Shown here one piece after another: positions 40,437-51,344 of a DNA stretch of 64,000 nucleotides (position 1 is its first letter; every line of letters begins with the position of its first letter). Source of the stretch: Ochotona curzoniae (taxonomy: Eukaryota > Chordata > Mammalia > Lagomorpha > Ochotonidae); NCBI RefSeq assembly GCF_017591425.1, contig NW_024466512.1, forward strand, positions 22,373,501 to 22,437,500, given 5' to 3'. The position numbers and the translations under genes are program-made. Below the pieces are notes generated by a model that was not told where the DNA came from, ran no database searches, and was given only the letters and a program-made list of their open reading frames with translations.

Positions 40437-41560
40437 AGACACGTACACATGTATATGTATATGCTCACAGGGGCCAGGCCAGGAGGTATGGGGTGATGAC
40501 AGCCCCAGAGAGGTGGCAGGGGGAGCGAAAATGGCTCTACACTCAGCCCCACACAGATCTGACTTCTGTCCCCAAGCTGGGCACATTCCCCATCTCCCCT
40601 GAGGTGCAGAGACTGAACCTTCCTTCAAGAGGTGGCCATGATGAGAACATGCAATGCCATCATCTTGGCACCCAGGCAGCCTTCCCATTTCTTCTTGCCC
40701 CATCCCTCCCCAGGCCCACCAGAAAAGATGTCACAAGAATATTCCAGAGAAGGAAGCAGAAGGCTTCCGAGGCTAGGGGCCCAGTGGGGTCTTGGACACC
40801 CAGGAAGGGGTGGCTGGGGATGTTGGGGGGCAGGAATGGGCACAGGAGGGCTCTTGGGCTCCCCTGGAATGCTCCTTGAGTCCTCCTCTGACTGAAAGCC
40901 CCAGGAGGAGTCTGCTTGCCCAGCCTCCCGCAGGCCCCTCATGGTCCCCGCAGCCAGCCGGCTCCTGGGCAGGAGCCCTCACCCCTGCCCCCACTGGCGC
41001 TGCACTGAGCCGTGACTGGCCGGGCCCAGCCAGTCTCCCTCGCCCCTTCCTCCCATTCCGGGGACTTTATGGGCTGAGACGCAGTTGCTGGCTGGCTCTT
41101 TCTCCCTCTCCTCTCTCCGTCACTCTCCATGTCTCTTCCTCCCTCATTCTTCCCAAACCCCAGCCCCGACTGGCTCTTCACTGGCAGACTTTCTCCCTCT
41201 CTGGGTCTGCCACCACTACTGCCTCTGTCTATCCTGCCTGCTTTCTTGAAAGGCTTTGGATTCTAGAACATTCCACCTCCAAGTGTCTAGAGCCCACTCT
41301 CAGGAAGGCAAGTCCAGCCTGAGCCCAGGAGATGGACAAGAGCAGGAGGAGTGGAGTGGATGGACTCAGCGGGGGCGGGGTGGGCTTACTGATCAGGGCA
41401 ACAAAAGGGCAGAAGAGCTAGCTGGTGTGTGGGGTATCCCATCTCCCATGTGCACCACTGCTCCCCCTCCTTAATGATTCCTGTAAAGGGCCAGGAGAGA
41501 TGTGCTCAGTGTAGAACATTCACGTCACTGTCCTGTCCAATGTGCCTGCCTGACTCCTGA
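40437..41560. other. Unique G+C-rich DNA, no feature seen
   Basis: About 1.1 kb without recognisable repeats. Frames 40322-40879 and 40792-41322 overlap in different phases and lack domains. Confidence 0.4.
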
Positions 41561-41685
41561 ACAAACGCCCACACATACCCCACATTCACATAATAGCTAT
41601 GTTTGCAGGCACAAATACGCCCCAACATACTCACACACAAATCCACGCAGTCCCCTCTGCACGTGCACACACACACAGTCCCCCC

Positions 41686-41742
<57 letters not shown>

Positions 41743-41750
41743 TCAGAGAT
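41561..41750. repeat. (AC)n microsatellite and decayed flank
   Basis: Pure AC run at 41689-41739 (about 51 bp) preceded by about 120 bp of interrupted CACA words. Confidence 0.93.
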
Positions 41751-41774
41751 CCCACAGGCGCCCAAAAGCACAGG

Positions 41775-41885
41775 GCAATGATTAATGTCCCCTCAGAAAA
41801 AGAAATTATATCGAATAAATTAAACTACTGTGGCAGCAAATTGAAAAATAAGGATGTAAATGAGGTTTGAATACTTAATATCGAA
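41775..41885. promoter_or_regulatory. Candidate conserved noncoding element
   Basis: AT-rich unique island immediately after the AC repeat: 'ATGATTAATGTCCCC', 'TATATCGAATAAATTAAAC', TACTGTGGCAGC (41826-41837, also in the 11.7-kb element) and 'GAATACTTAATATCGAAG'. The retained CpGs in TCGA words support constraint. Confidence 0.6.
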
Positions 41886-42590
41886 GACAAGGGGGGAATG
41901 AAGAGGGACCGCTGGGTCCCCTGAGAGGGGAAAACGTGGCCCCTTCTGCCCTCCCGCCCCGACTTGGACTCTGGCTCCCATCCAGAGGCCCGGGACTCAG
42001 GGCAGCGGCAACATGGGCAGGGACTGCACATGGCACTGGGGACCTTCTCCCCTGTGGCCACTCCAGGAGCCAAGATGGCAAGGGGTAGGGGGGTGAACCC
42101 TGGCACCCCCTGCATACAAGGACATTGGCTCCCAGGGCCACACACATCCCCCTGAAGGTGCACTGCTGACCCCAGCTCTGCCACCCCGGCACCCCAGATG
42201 TGTGGAATCGGCTATGCCTTGCTCACTCCTCCCCAGCTCAAACACAGCTGCCCTCTCCTTCTCCCCTCCCACCAGACAGCCTAATCCTGACACAGCCTGC
42301 ACACACGAGGGACTTCTGTCCACATGTGCACCCGTGCCCCAATGCCACTCGGCACTGTCCCATCTGTGCCACCTTCCCATACATCCCAGGCTACATAGCT
42401 GCATGCAAAGGTGATCTCCTACATACAAACATGAACTCTTTCCTCAGGGCACTACGCAGGGTAGCCCACAGCCCACACCCACTTGCAAGGTAACACGCCC
42501 TCCACCCACAACAGCAGAACCCTCCCGGGGGTCCGTATCCTGAGAAAGTGCAGGAGTGGTGAGAGAGGCTTCTCATCCCCCCTACAGGCT
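41886..42590. other. Unique DNA, no feature seen
   Basis: G+C-rich; frames here (41825-42192 minus, 42200-42493 plus) are chance overlaps with no domain. Confidence 0.4.
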
Positions 42591-42960
42591 ATGCAACACT
42601 CCCAGGCACACACAGACTCACAAGTGCAGATGTATACACACCCAGGCACAGAGTACACACCCACACTCCCTCATGCACAGGCACCCAAGTACAGAGTAAC
42701 AGGTGCACACACAACACACTGCAACAAATATGCATATACACACATACACATGCATGTGTACACACGCATACAGACATATGTGCGCACACAGACCTGTACA
42801 TACACAACACATAGGACACCCACATACTCAAATCCACACAGAAACACGTGCACTCATGCACGTACACACACACACACGCGCGCGCGCGCGCGAGCACACC
42901 GACATATACACAAAGACTCAGGGGTACACACAAAAACGCACGCTGAGGCGCACATAGGTT
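42591..42960. repeat. Degenerate CACA/ACAC repeat field with Z-DNA-prone core
   Basis: About 370 bp of interrupted CA-rich words. 42855-42892 is 38 bp of strictly alternating purine-pyrimidine ending in eight CG steps. Thr/His/Cys-rich frames on both strands come from this composition. Confidence 0.85.
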
Positions 42961-43410
42961 CTGTCTTGCCTCCACCTCCTAGGCTGTCTCGGGTTCCCTC
43001 CCCCTACCCGCCTACAGCCTCTCCCGCCACCACCGCCTTTGTCTCGGACACCCCAAGCGCCCCGCCTGCCCCTCCTCCCCAGGCGGCCAGACCCGGCCGC
43101 CCTCCGCACCCGGGCCCCTCCTCCGTGTCGCTCGCTGTCGTCCCTGTTCATATATATTTAGTATTTATTTACAAGGCTGGGTTTTTTCCCTGGGCGGGAA
43201 GCCAGCCGTGCACAGAAATCCTTAAGATGCTATAAAGCTGGTGAGGTATAAAATGGAAAGTGGTTAGTGCGCTGTTTGGAGATAGCTCACCGGCGGCCGG
43301 CCGGGCCCGCGCCGCCGCTGCTGTAAATCTCCCGGAGTTTAGCGCACTTGTTTGCGTCGGGCCCTGCGAGAGTGAGCGAGCCGGCCGGCGGGCTGGGCCC
43401 CAGGGTGCCC
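42961..43410. promoter_or_regulatory. CpG-rich block enclosing a candidate conserved noncoding element
   Basis: CpG-rich arms (about 42990-43140 and 43285-43400) surround an AT-containing unique core at 43140-43285: 'TTCATATATATTTAGTATTT', 'GATGCTATAAAGCTGGTGAG' and 'GTATAAAATGG' (TATA-like). A CpG island with a TATA-like word could be a promoter. No start codon frame or splice donor of note was found. Confidence 0.5.
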
Positions 43411-44882
43411 CCCAGCGCAGGGCCCCAAGGGACCAGGCACGACCCTTGAGGGAAAACAAAGGCTCCCAGCTGTGCCTCCCCAGGGGCCGGGAAGGGAGGC
43501 AGCCAAAGGAAACCTTGAGGTCTCTGTCCTGCATCCAAGCAGGTGCCGGACAGGGAGGACAGGGACCTTGTCTCTCCATAGCAGTGGGCTTCAGCCCTAC
43601 TTCCTCCAATGGGCTGCGGAAGAGAGCATAGGAGCTGATCCTGCCATGTTAGGCAAGGACAACGCTGGGGAGGAGCCGGGCGGTTGCGGGGTGGGATGAC
43701 CTGTGGGAAGCGTCAGGAACCCAGGTTCTATCCCCCTCTTCCCCCCCTCCCAACACCCCCCCACCCCCCCACACACACACTCACACCCACATATACACTG
43801 TTAAGTCAATGGCAATGCATTGGTTTCTGCACATAGGGCTGCAGGAAGTGACCTGCGTGCTGGGTAATGGGTAATGAGCAGGTACTTGGTCTTGGCTTCG
43901 CTGGGCCCTTTGCTCACTTACCTTTTTTTTCTTTTCTCCCCCCCCCCCCCATTTCCCTCTTTATTTGCCCACCCATTCCTGGCTTCGCTCAGTTCCCTCA
44001 CCCAGCAGTTTTGGCGAGCGTTCTGGGCTCTGCAGAGAAGAGACCCGAGAAGGCAATACGGCCGCGTAGTCTACACGGGCACTGAAACACACCACCAAAG
44101 GGGTGAAGAAGCCGCTGCGGGGCCTGCCCCAGGCGAAGGTCTGTCTCCCTGTGGTCGCTGCTGCACTTTGAGCCACAGGAAAGGCTGCAGGCCTGTCTGC
44201 CAGGAGCGAGTGAACTGCGAACCCCCGCAGGGCAGCTTGGACCCCTCAGCTCAGTGGAGCCAGCCATAAGTGCCCTTTGATGGATGAGCTGTGAAGGCTG
44301 GACTCTGCCATGCTCCCTGTGGCTCTGGAGGGATGACTCACCTGCCACTCAGCCTGCACGCCTGCATCCCAGCTCACCTGCACGCATGGCAGGAGGGAAC
44401 GCCGGAGGTGGAGGGTGTGGGTTGGGGGCAGTTTCGCCCTCCTGAATTGCAAGCTCAGAAGTCAGCCTTCATTGCAGAACTGTGTCCGAGCTGCTCTTAC
44501 TGGCTCAACTCACCTGCCCACTCATACGTTTGCTCAACCAACAAGAGTGTGCTGAGTCTCCTGGGCTGGAGGTCCACAGACAAAACCACTGGGACCTGAC
44601 TCTCACAAAACTGGAAGTCCAGCACAGCTGTAAGACAAGGGTCCTGGGGTAAGGGGATGGCCTCAGAAGACTCACAGAGTTACAAGGGAAAGTGTGTGAG
44701 TATGTGTGTGTTCTGAAGCCCCCTCATACAAGCGGTGACAGCATTAGGAGATCAGGAGAGGAGCTAGGCCAAAGGGTTCCCAAGGAAGGGAAACCCTGGT
44801 GCTGCTGGTGCTGTCACTGCTGGGGAATAACCCTAACCATGGCATAGGAGCAGCAGTGGCAGTAGCAGTAGCAGGCACCTTA
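43411..44882. other. Unique DNA with C-runs
   Basis: Single-copy sequence with C-runs at about 43741-43770 and 43938-43950. No element recognised. Frame 43260-43631 begins in the CpG block and has no domain. Confidence 0.4.
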
Positions 44883-45214
44883 CTAGGCATTCTTTTTTTT
44901 TTTAAGATTTATTTTATTTTTATTGGAAAGGCAGATATACAGAGAGGAGGTGAGACAGAGCGGAAGATCTTCCATTTGATGATTCACTCCTCAAGTGACT
45001 GCAACAGCCAGAGCTGAGCCAGGAGTCTGGAGCTGCTTCTGGGTCCCAAGGCTTTGGGCCATCCTCGACAGCCCTCCCAGGCCACAAGCAGGGAGCTGGA
45101 TGGGAAGTGGGACTGCCAGGATTAGGACTGGCACCTATATGGCATTCTGACGCGTGCAAGGCGAGGACTTTTAGCCACTAGGCTAACACGCTGGGCCCCC
45201 TTGCTAGGCATTCT
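44883..45214 (-). repeat. C-SINE, young, full length, with target-site duplications
   Basis: Antisense SINE from a T-run to 'ACACGCTGGGCCCC', flanked by the exact 11-mer CTAGGCATTCT (44883-44893 and 45204-45214); the wider repeat has one mismatch in 15. It is the only SINE in the 38-52 kb block. Confidence 0.95.
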
Positions 45215-45329
45215 ATAGAGACTCCTTGAGAGATGGCATTATACTCGCATCCCGTGGAGGCTCCTCGTATCAGCCAGCAGATAAGAGCTGGAGTGTGGGA
45301 GGACAAGACCATTCCAGAAATCCAGCAGA

Positions 45330-45790
45330 GGACAATGAGCAAGGACCCAGAGGTGGGAATCACTCGGTGGGGGATATTTGTAAGAAACACTCCGAGTCCA
45401 ATTTGGGCGGCACGTGTGAGCATGAAGGAAGGGTAATGGGAAGGCCTGGAGAGAGTGCCAGGCAAGGGCCAGATCTTCGAGCACTGTGACAATCAGAGTC
45501 AGGAGTTTGTACTTTAGTTAGTAGGCGATGGGGAGCCATCGAGGGCTTTTGAGCAGGGGGAGAGACATGATCAGAGCTGTGCTTTAGGAAAATTAATCTG
45601 GCAGCAGTTGTAGAACAATTGGAAACCTCAGAACTTCAAGGCAGAAGGAGATGCCTTCTCCGCTGAGGTTGATGGGAGGGGTCCCGTAAGTCAGCTGCTG
45701 GAAGTGATGGGGCCCAGGAGAACTTGATGAAGGGCCTTTAGGGGGCAGCGATGCCAGCGAGGCATAGATGGGTGCAGAAGACATGAAGGA
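45330..45790 (+). repeat. Ancient interspersed repeat (possibly L2-related) fragment
   Basis: 'GGCAAGGGCCAGATCTTCGA', 'GTTTGTACTTTAGTTAGTAG', 'GCGATGGGGAGCCATCGAGG' and 'GAGACATGATCAGAGCTGTG' follow the wording of a common old mammalian repeat. I recognise the text but am not sure of the family name. Confidence 0.55.
45735..45750 (+). promoter_or_regulatory. CTCF-like site
   Basis: CCTTTAGGGGGCAGCG fits the CTCF core CCASYAGRKGGCRS with two mismatches (third and fourth positions). It lies within the ancient repeat remnant. Confidence 0.42.
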
Positions 45791-46749
45791 ATGTGTGGGT
45801 GGATCGGAGCAGGGACTTTTGCCCGTCTATGGTTTACTTACAAAATAAGGGCCACGGATGAAGGCTTCTGAATGCAGCAGTCCTGCCTCACTCGTCTTTG
45901 AGACTTAGAGACCCCAGGAAGCTCCGGCTTGAGGACACCCCCGCCCCCACCCCCGGCATCTGCTGAAGATGCCTAATTGCGGAGGGGACAGCAGGGCACT
46001 AAACCTCAGGCTATGTGCCAGACCCTCACTTGGGGGAGTCTGTGGGAAGAGGCATAGGGAAGGGTAGGAGACTGGGGGAAGCAGCAGGTGAATGCTCCCA
46101 GGTGTGGCAGTTATATGTGTTGGTCAGAAGGCTGGGGCAGTGCAGGGGACCCCAGAAAGGAGACCTCGTGTGGCACTGACCAATACTCCATAACCTGCCC
46201 ACAACTCAGACCAAGCCCTCAGACCTGTTGTTTCCATGCAGGCCCTGGGTAGAGTGGCTGCCAGTCTGGCTGAGAAGTGAAGTACAAATCAGTGACTTGG
46301 TGGCTCCTTAACATGGATGCCCAAGGCCCTGGGATCACAGTTCAGCCATGGGCTGTTTGGAATCCCGCCCTTGCTTGACTGCAAACCACACAGCCCTGCT
46401 CCTGTCTGACGCAGGCCACACCCATGTCCAGTCATGCCCAGCATGTGTGGCCATCCACGTCCCTGGCCTGGGAGTTCACGCTGGTCTTCAGTCTGTGACT
46501 TGGCCACACCTCAAGCACTGGAGTTGTTGATGATCAAGTGGATCCCCCAGGGCCCCCAGGAACGGGGGTATAGGTGGCGATTGGGGATCAAGGGAGCAGA
46601 GGGGAAGGGACTCAGAACCTTTTTTCCCATTGAGGAGGAGCAAGGCACAGGAGGTGGTACGCCCCCCCCAGTGGGGACCTACAGTCCTAAATGCCCCCGC
46701 GCCTTCTCCATATTGTGGGAAAAGCTGCCGCATCCATCACTGTCAGGCA
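45791..46749. other. Unique DNA, no feature seen
   Basis: G+C-rich single-copy sequence without recognisable element. Confidence 0.4.
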
Positions 46750-46880
46750 CCGAGTTTGAATAAATTTGAATGCACTGAGCCGTGGGCTGCAGTTTCTATA
46801 ATATCACTTTCCAGTTTGAATATTTCACTTACTTTTTTTTTTTTTGAATTTCTTTTTATCCAACAGTTTCTCCTCCTTTT
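46750..46880. promoter_or_regulatory. Candidate conserved noncoding element
   Basis: AT-rich unique island: 'GAATAAATTTGAATGCACTG', 'TTCTATAATATCACTTTCC', 'GTTTGAATATTTCACTTAC', a T-run and 'TTTTTATCCAACAGTTTCTC'. The last word also resembles a 3' splice site (pyrimidines then CAACAG). Modest motif content. Confidence 0.52.
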
Positions 46881-48599
46881 CATCTTCCCCCGCTGCAGCC
46901 GGGCTCTGGATGTAGCAAGCGGACAGTACCCCGGGGGTATCTGAGATGGGAAGGGGCTAGGCTCTGTGAGTGCAGGCCCCGCCACCACCCTACCCCCTGG
47001 CAGGACTCCCACCCTACACATGTCCTCCCCGAGCCAGGAGCCTGGTCACCTCCTATTCACAAAGAAGGGGGAACAGCATCTAGACAATGAGACGTCCTCA
47101 CAGTCCAGCCTTCAGCATGGGCAGGCCAACCACACCAGGGCCTTGCTTCAACCCCAGTCCCTCCTCTACACACATGCACACACACGCAATGCACACGCAT
47201 CAGCATCATCATCTGCTGTATTCATGGCTCCTGAGGTGTTAAAGAAGGCTGCCATTTCCCATGAGGTAGCTTGCATCTATGGCCCTCCAGCTACTGTCCT
47301 GCCTTCCCATATGAACAAGGACGCCCAATTCTGGATGGATCCCTTGCCCCTTTCCTCTGCAGCCCTTCACTCTCTGTGGCCCTGTGGTGCCGAGGCAGCC
47401 TTGCCTTTAGAGAACCCCCTGGATCCTGGCCAGCAGCCCATGATTGGCCAAACTGTGGCTGGGCCCACTTTTGCTGTCTACCTAGAATGTAGGAAAGCTG
47501 AGGGACAAACAAGAAAGGAGACCCTTTAGGGACAAAAATGAGTCAGGATTGCGAGCCAAGTGGAGTCCAGATAGGCAGGAAGAGGTAAGGAATCAGGGAG
47601 GGTGGTCAAGGGACCCTGTATATCTGTGAGGTTTTCTCCATAGGGAGGACTGGCCACACCGCTCTGTGGGTTAGCCTTAAGGCATGCCCATTGCTCTAAC
47701 AGTCTCTAGAAGACAGTGCCCATCCGTGAGGCTCGTGGCAACACTGGTTGTTGTTGAAGACACTTTGCTACCTAAGTCATACTGACCAGCCAGGCAGACA
47801 CTGGGTCACTCTGCCCATGACACTGGCCAGTGGAGATCCTTGACCTTCCAAGGAGATCCCAACCATCCAGTTTGTCTGCCTGGGGACAGCTTTTGGAGGT
47901 GATGGTGCAGCTCCCTGTGGTGTGCCTGGTCCTCTGTGCTCACAGTGTGGCCTGGGTAAGGGCACGGGAGAGAATGGCTGGCCGGGGGAGCTCACGGCAC
48001 TCATGCAGGCCTCTCAGGGACCTCAAGTAGTTATGGAAGGCTTTCTGGAGGAGGTGGAACCCTTTTGGGGGATTTAACAGATGGTGCAACTCCTGAACAG
48101 ACAGAACAAATGAAAGTGGTATCCCAGTCTCCAGACCCCAGTGGACAAGCTAAGAGAAATGGGGCTGAACACCATGCAGCACTGGGTGGGGGAGGAGTTA
48201 GCAATGGGAACAGAGTCTGGGGTACAACGAGCAGGTGGGAAACATTATGTTGGAGGCACAGTGAAGAGATGAGGGCAGACACATGCCTTTGGCAGAAGGG
48301 TGAAGAGGAGGGATAGTCAGGGTCCAGGGAGCACTTAGAAAAAGCCTCAGACCAATCTGGCCCAGCCCCCCAATACCTACTCTTACATAGGCCCCTCACC
48401 TCCTACCCCCCTACAAGCTCAAACTCATCATACCAGCCAACAGAAGGGCGAGCTCTCCAAACCCGGCCCACCCCCACCCCCAGAAAGAGGAGAAGAAGGG
48501 AAAGGAGGAGGAGGAGGGTAGGGGCCTGACCCCCCTCCTCTCAGGCCCCTTGGCCGGCCTGCAGTGGAGGGAGTGTGGGGAGAAGGGAGAGGCTCTCCT
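46881..48599. other. Unique DNA, no feature seen
   Basis: About 1.7 kb of G+C-rich single-copy sequence with a brief CACACACAC stretch (47168-47190). The 187-codon frame 46966-47529 has no recognisable domain and no splice context. Confidence 0.4.
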
Positions 48600-48845
48600 G
48601 CCGCACCATGACAGATGATTGACTCGAAACAATATCTAAGGCGATCAGGATAAAGTGCTGGCCATTTCAAGGCTCAGCAGAATTCAGATTCTAATTAGAC
48701 TTCTCACCACATTCCAAATAAAAATGGTTCCCCTGGTATCCTCTTTGCCTATCAGGTGTCTCTCCCTGATCGCTGGAACAAAACGCATAAAGAAAGTGAT
48801 TAAAGCCATAACAAAGGCATAAAATTGGAATTATCGCTGCCACCA
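48600..48845. promoter_or_regulatory. Strong candidate conserved noncoding element with MEIS/PBX-like composite
   Basis: 245-bp unique island starting with TGACAG (48609-48614) one base before TGATTGAC (48616-48623), a MEIS-type and a PBX-type word side by side. 'AGATTCTAATTAGACTTC', 'CCAAATAAAAATGGTTCC', 'AAGTGATTAAAGCC' and 'GGCATAAAATTGGAATTATC' follow. TALE factors with HOX partners are the obvious candidates; tissue and target are unknown. Confidence 0.66.
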
Positions 48846-48894
48846 CATCTGGGAGCATGGAGTGTCACCACACCGCCCCCTCCTCCCCAAACCA

Positions 48895-48913
48895 GTGCAT
48901 GCGTGCGCGCATG

Positions 48914-48946
<33 letters not shown>
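48895..48946. repeat. 52-bp strictly alternating purine-pyrimidine tract
   Basis: GTGCATGCGTGCGCGCATGC-type start leading into an AC run. The first 22 bp contain inverted arms GTGCATGCG (48895-48903) and CGCATGCAC (48908-48916), so it can form a cruciform as well as Z-DNA. It lies 50 bp from the MEIS/PBX-type element. Confidence 0.92.
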
Positions 48947-49059
48947 CACCTCAACTTCCGGCTGGGCACCCAGCAATGACAGCCACCAGACGGGGGAGGA
49001 GTAGGTCTGGGGGCACACAGGTGAGGGGGTCCAAGGAGCCCGGGGTCAGGGTTGTGGAG

Positions 49060-49087
49060 GTGACAAGTGACAGGTGACAGGTGACAG
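49060..49087. repeat. Heptamer array GTGACAG x4
   Basis: Four tandem 7-bp units (GTGACAA, GTGACAG, GTGACAG, GTGACAG). Each contains a TGACA MEIS/TGIF-type core, so the array is also a homotypic binding-site cluster in form. Confidence 0.9.
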
Positions 49088-49754
49088 ACTCCAAGCCTGA
49101 AGAACAAGGTAGTGAGCTCACCAAAGGCTGAGGGGTGAGGCCAGACAGGGTGTGTTGGCCAGGCTGTCTAGAGGCATTTACTAGGAGGGAGAATATTGGA
49201 GAATCCTTGACCTGACAAGCCCACCACTCCCAGCCCCCACACCACCCCACATACACTCCCACCAGGCCACCACTCCCACCAAGCACTCTACATGGAGGCC
49301 TTCTCTATTGAGAGATCCCACCATGCCCCCACACCTGGGACCCTGTGTGCTGTGTTGGTGTCCGGTCCCCTCTCCCAGCCTGCGTCCAACAGGGGACACC
49401 TAACTCTAAAGTTCCCCCATAGATCCCCAGCATGGGTATGTGCACCCAGCACTCAATTCAGGGACCTCAGTCTCTTACAATATCCATCTGTTCACACACA
49501 CACAAACATGCCTGTGGCAACACCCACACATGGTACACATTCACTCTGCAGCGACAGTAAAGCCACCACCCCATCTCTGGCCCCAGAGGTCTCTCTGATC
49601 TCTCTAGCTCTTTAGCCTTCCTCCCCAGCACCCCTCATCTGTTCCCTCACAGCCTGTCTGGTACCTGGGACCAGGCAGGCTTGTTCCTTGCGTGGGGTGG
49701 CTGGGCAAGCGGGGGAGGTCCAGGGAGGGTGCAGGAGTGGGAGCAGGGCTCTGA
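49088..49754. other. Unique DNA, no feature seen
   Basis: C-rich single-copy sequence with no recognised element. Confidence 0.4.
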
Positions 49755-50205
49755 GCGGGGCCGATATAAAATTAAAAGGTAAAAAGCAGGAACGCAAATG
49801 GAGGGTGCTTTCAGCTTTCACATTATTAATGACTCTTCAAAAAATCGGCGAGTTTTCCAATCTTCTCTGAGAAGCGCTTGAAGGAGCTCACAGATGAAAC
49901 TGACCTTCAAAATGTTCTTTGGTCTTTAGTTAAGAAATTCGCTCGCCATTATGGCATCATTAGGGAAACAAGGATAAAATTACTCCATGGTTAATGACCT
50001 ATAGTATCTCCCCACCAAAATTTGTTTCAGATCTAATAAAACTGTGCTTAACACACTCGGATGAGTTATGAGGACTGTTCTGCAGGGTATTAAAATGTGG
50101 AAAATAGATTTTCCGAAGCTGGGGGGACTGGACTTTTTGAATCAGATAGCAGAATGGAATTTTCTGGGCAATAAATTCTTCCATGTCTCAATTTCATCTC
50201 GCGCG
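49755..50205. promoter_or_regulatory. Longest candidate conserved noncoding element, about 450 bp
   Basis: Long AT-balanced unique block with dense homeodomain cores ('CACATTATTAATGACTC', 'GTCTTTAGTTAAGAAATTCG', 'GGTTAATGACC', 'GATCTAATAAAACTGTGC'). A 53-codon stop-free stretch (49833-49991), charged and protein-like, lies in its centre after a pyrimidine tract ending TCTCTGAG; it lacks an ATG start and a good donor. Enhancer is the default reading, an unannotated exon the alternative. Confidence 0.68.
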
Positions 50206-50212
50206 CTCTCTC

Positions 50213-50292
50213 CTGCCTGCCCCTCTCTCTCTCTCCCTCTCTCCCTCTCCCTCTCTCCCCCACTCTCTCTGTGTCTCCCTCTGCCTCTCATC
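50213..50292. repeat. (CTCTCC)n pyrimidine-rich simple repeat
   Basis: CTCT/CCCTCT run directly after the longest candidate CNE. Confidence 0.85.
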
Positions 50293-50299
50293 TTTTCCT

Positions 50300-50889
50300 A
50301 AAACACTGAAGCAACACAGAAGCATTTGGAATTTGAAACCTACCTAAACTTTGGAGGATGCAGAGTGGCGAGGCCAACTGAGTGATGGTGGGAGGCTGTG
50401 CATGTATGCCCGTGGGGGTGGAGGGTGGGGGCCCGCCGGCTAACAGCAGTGGTGGGGACAAGGAGGGAACTTGTTCCACCGTAACACCAACTGTGTATAC
50501 CCAACATGCCAGTGACACCTTCTTGTCTTCACTGCTGGCCAACCGAGCAGATCACACCCTCCATTCCCAAACCACAAGGCACACCTGAACTGGTGACTCC
50601 TCCCAGCACCTCCCTTCTCCCAGGGCCTGGACACACACGAAGGCCAGGTGTCAGCCCCGTCTAGCCCAAGCTTGACGTGATGGGTTACAGGGGTCAGCTT
50701 CACTGGTCATGGGAGGGAGCAGAATGCTGTGTTGTGCTCATGAGTGTGTACACGGACCCATGCTAACACTAGCCCTAGGACACACTTATATGTCCCGGCC
50801 AGCCGGCCTGGAGGCTGAGACCCGGGTCCTGGGTCCAAGCAGTGGCCAAAGGTTTTCGGGGGCTGGATACTGCCGCGGAGAGAGGTGGC
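50300..50889. other. Unique DNA, no feature seen
   Basis: G+C-rich single-copy sequence; nothing recognised. Confidence 0.4.
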
Positions 50890-51080
50890 TGGCGAGGTAA
50901 TGGCATTTTGCTCTCTTTAAACTTTAATCTTTCCTATTAATTCCCTGCAACTGGAGAATGTGTGAGAGTTAATGTTCCGTGAACGTGTTTCGCACTCGGC
51001 AGTCTCTTCGAGCTAATTACCTTCAGGTGCTAAATGGAGGGAAATTGCAATCCATTTGGATGTGAAAAAATTTCGCCTTC
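50890..51080. promoter_or_regulatory. Strong candidate conserved noncoding element
   Basis: AT-rich unique island: 'GCGAGGTAATGGCATTTTGC', 'AACTTTAATCTTTCCTATTA', 'GAGTTAATGTTCCGTGAACG', 'CGAGCTAATTACCTTCAGG' and 'GAAATTGCAATCCATTTGG'. Retained CpGs (GTGAACGTGTTTCGCACTCG) in AT-rich DNA support constraint. Confidence 0.66.
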
Positions 51081-51344
51081 CCGTCCCCTGTGAGACATCC
51101 TTTTTCCTGAGTGCTGCAGAAAGAATGCTCTCTGGGTGGGAGTTTTTTTCCTAATGTTTTTTTTCTTCGACCCTCTCTCCCGCCCTCTTTCTCCCAGACT
51201 CTGGGCTCTGCAGGACGATGGAGACTGCCGGCCGGAGGAGTCGGCCTCCAGCCCAGCTGCCGGGCTGGGTGGAGCCGGGTGGGCAGGGGCTCCCACGCAG
51301 AGACACCCGGCTGAGACACTGGCCCTCCGCCCCTCAGAAGCCCT
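51081..51344. other. Unique DNA between two candidate elements
   Basis: T-rich then G+C-rich single-copy DNA; the 103-codon frame 51136-51447 ends within the next candidate element and has no domain. Confidence 0.35.

Noticed and set aside
42483..43235. 250-codon Thr/His-rich frame
   Set aside because: Encoded by the degenerate CA repeat and then by CpG-rich DNA; translation of simple sequence.
43246..43256. TATA box calling a definite promoter
   Set aside because: An isolated TATAAAA word in an AT-rich core is not enough to call a transcription start.
49060..49087. CRISPR-like regular repeat
   Set aside because: 7-bp units with no spacers in a mammalian genome; a microsatellite-type array.
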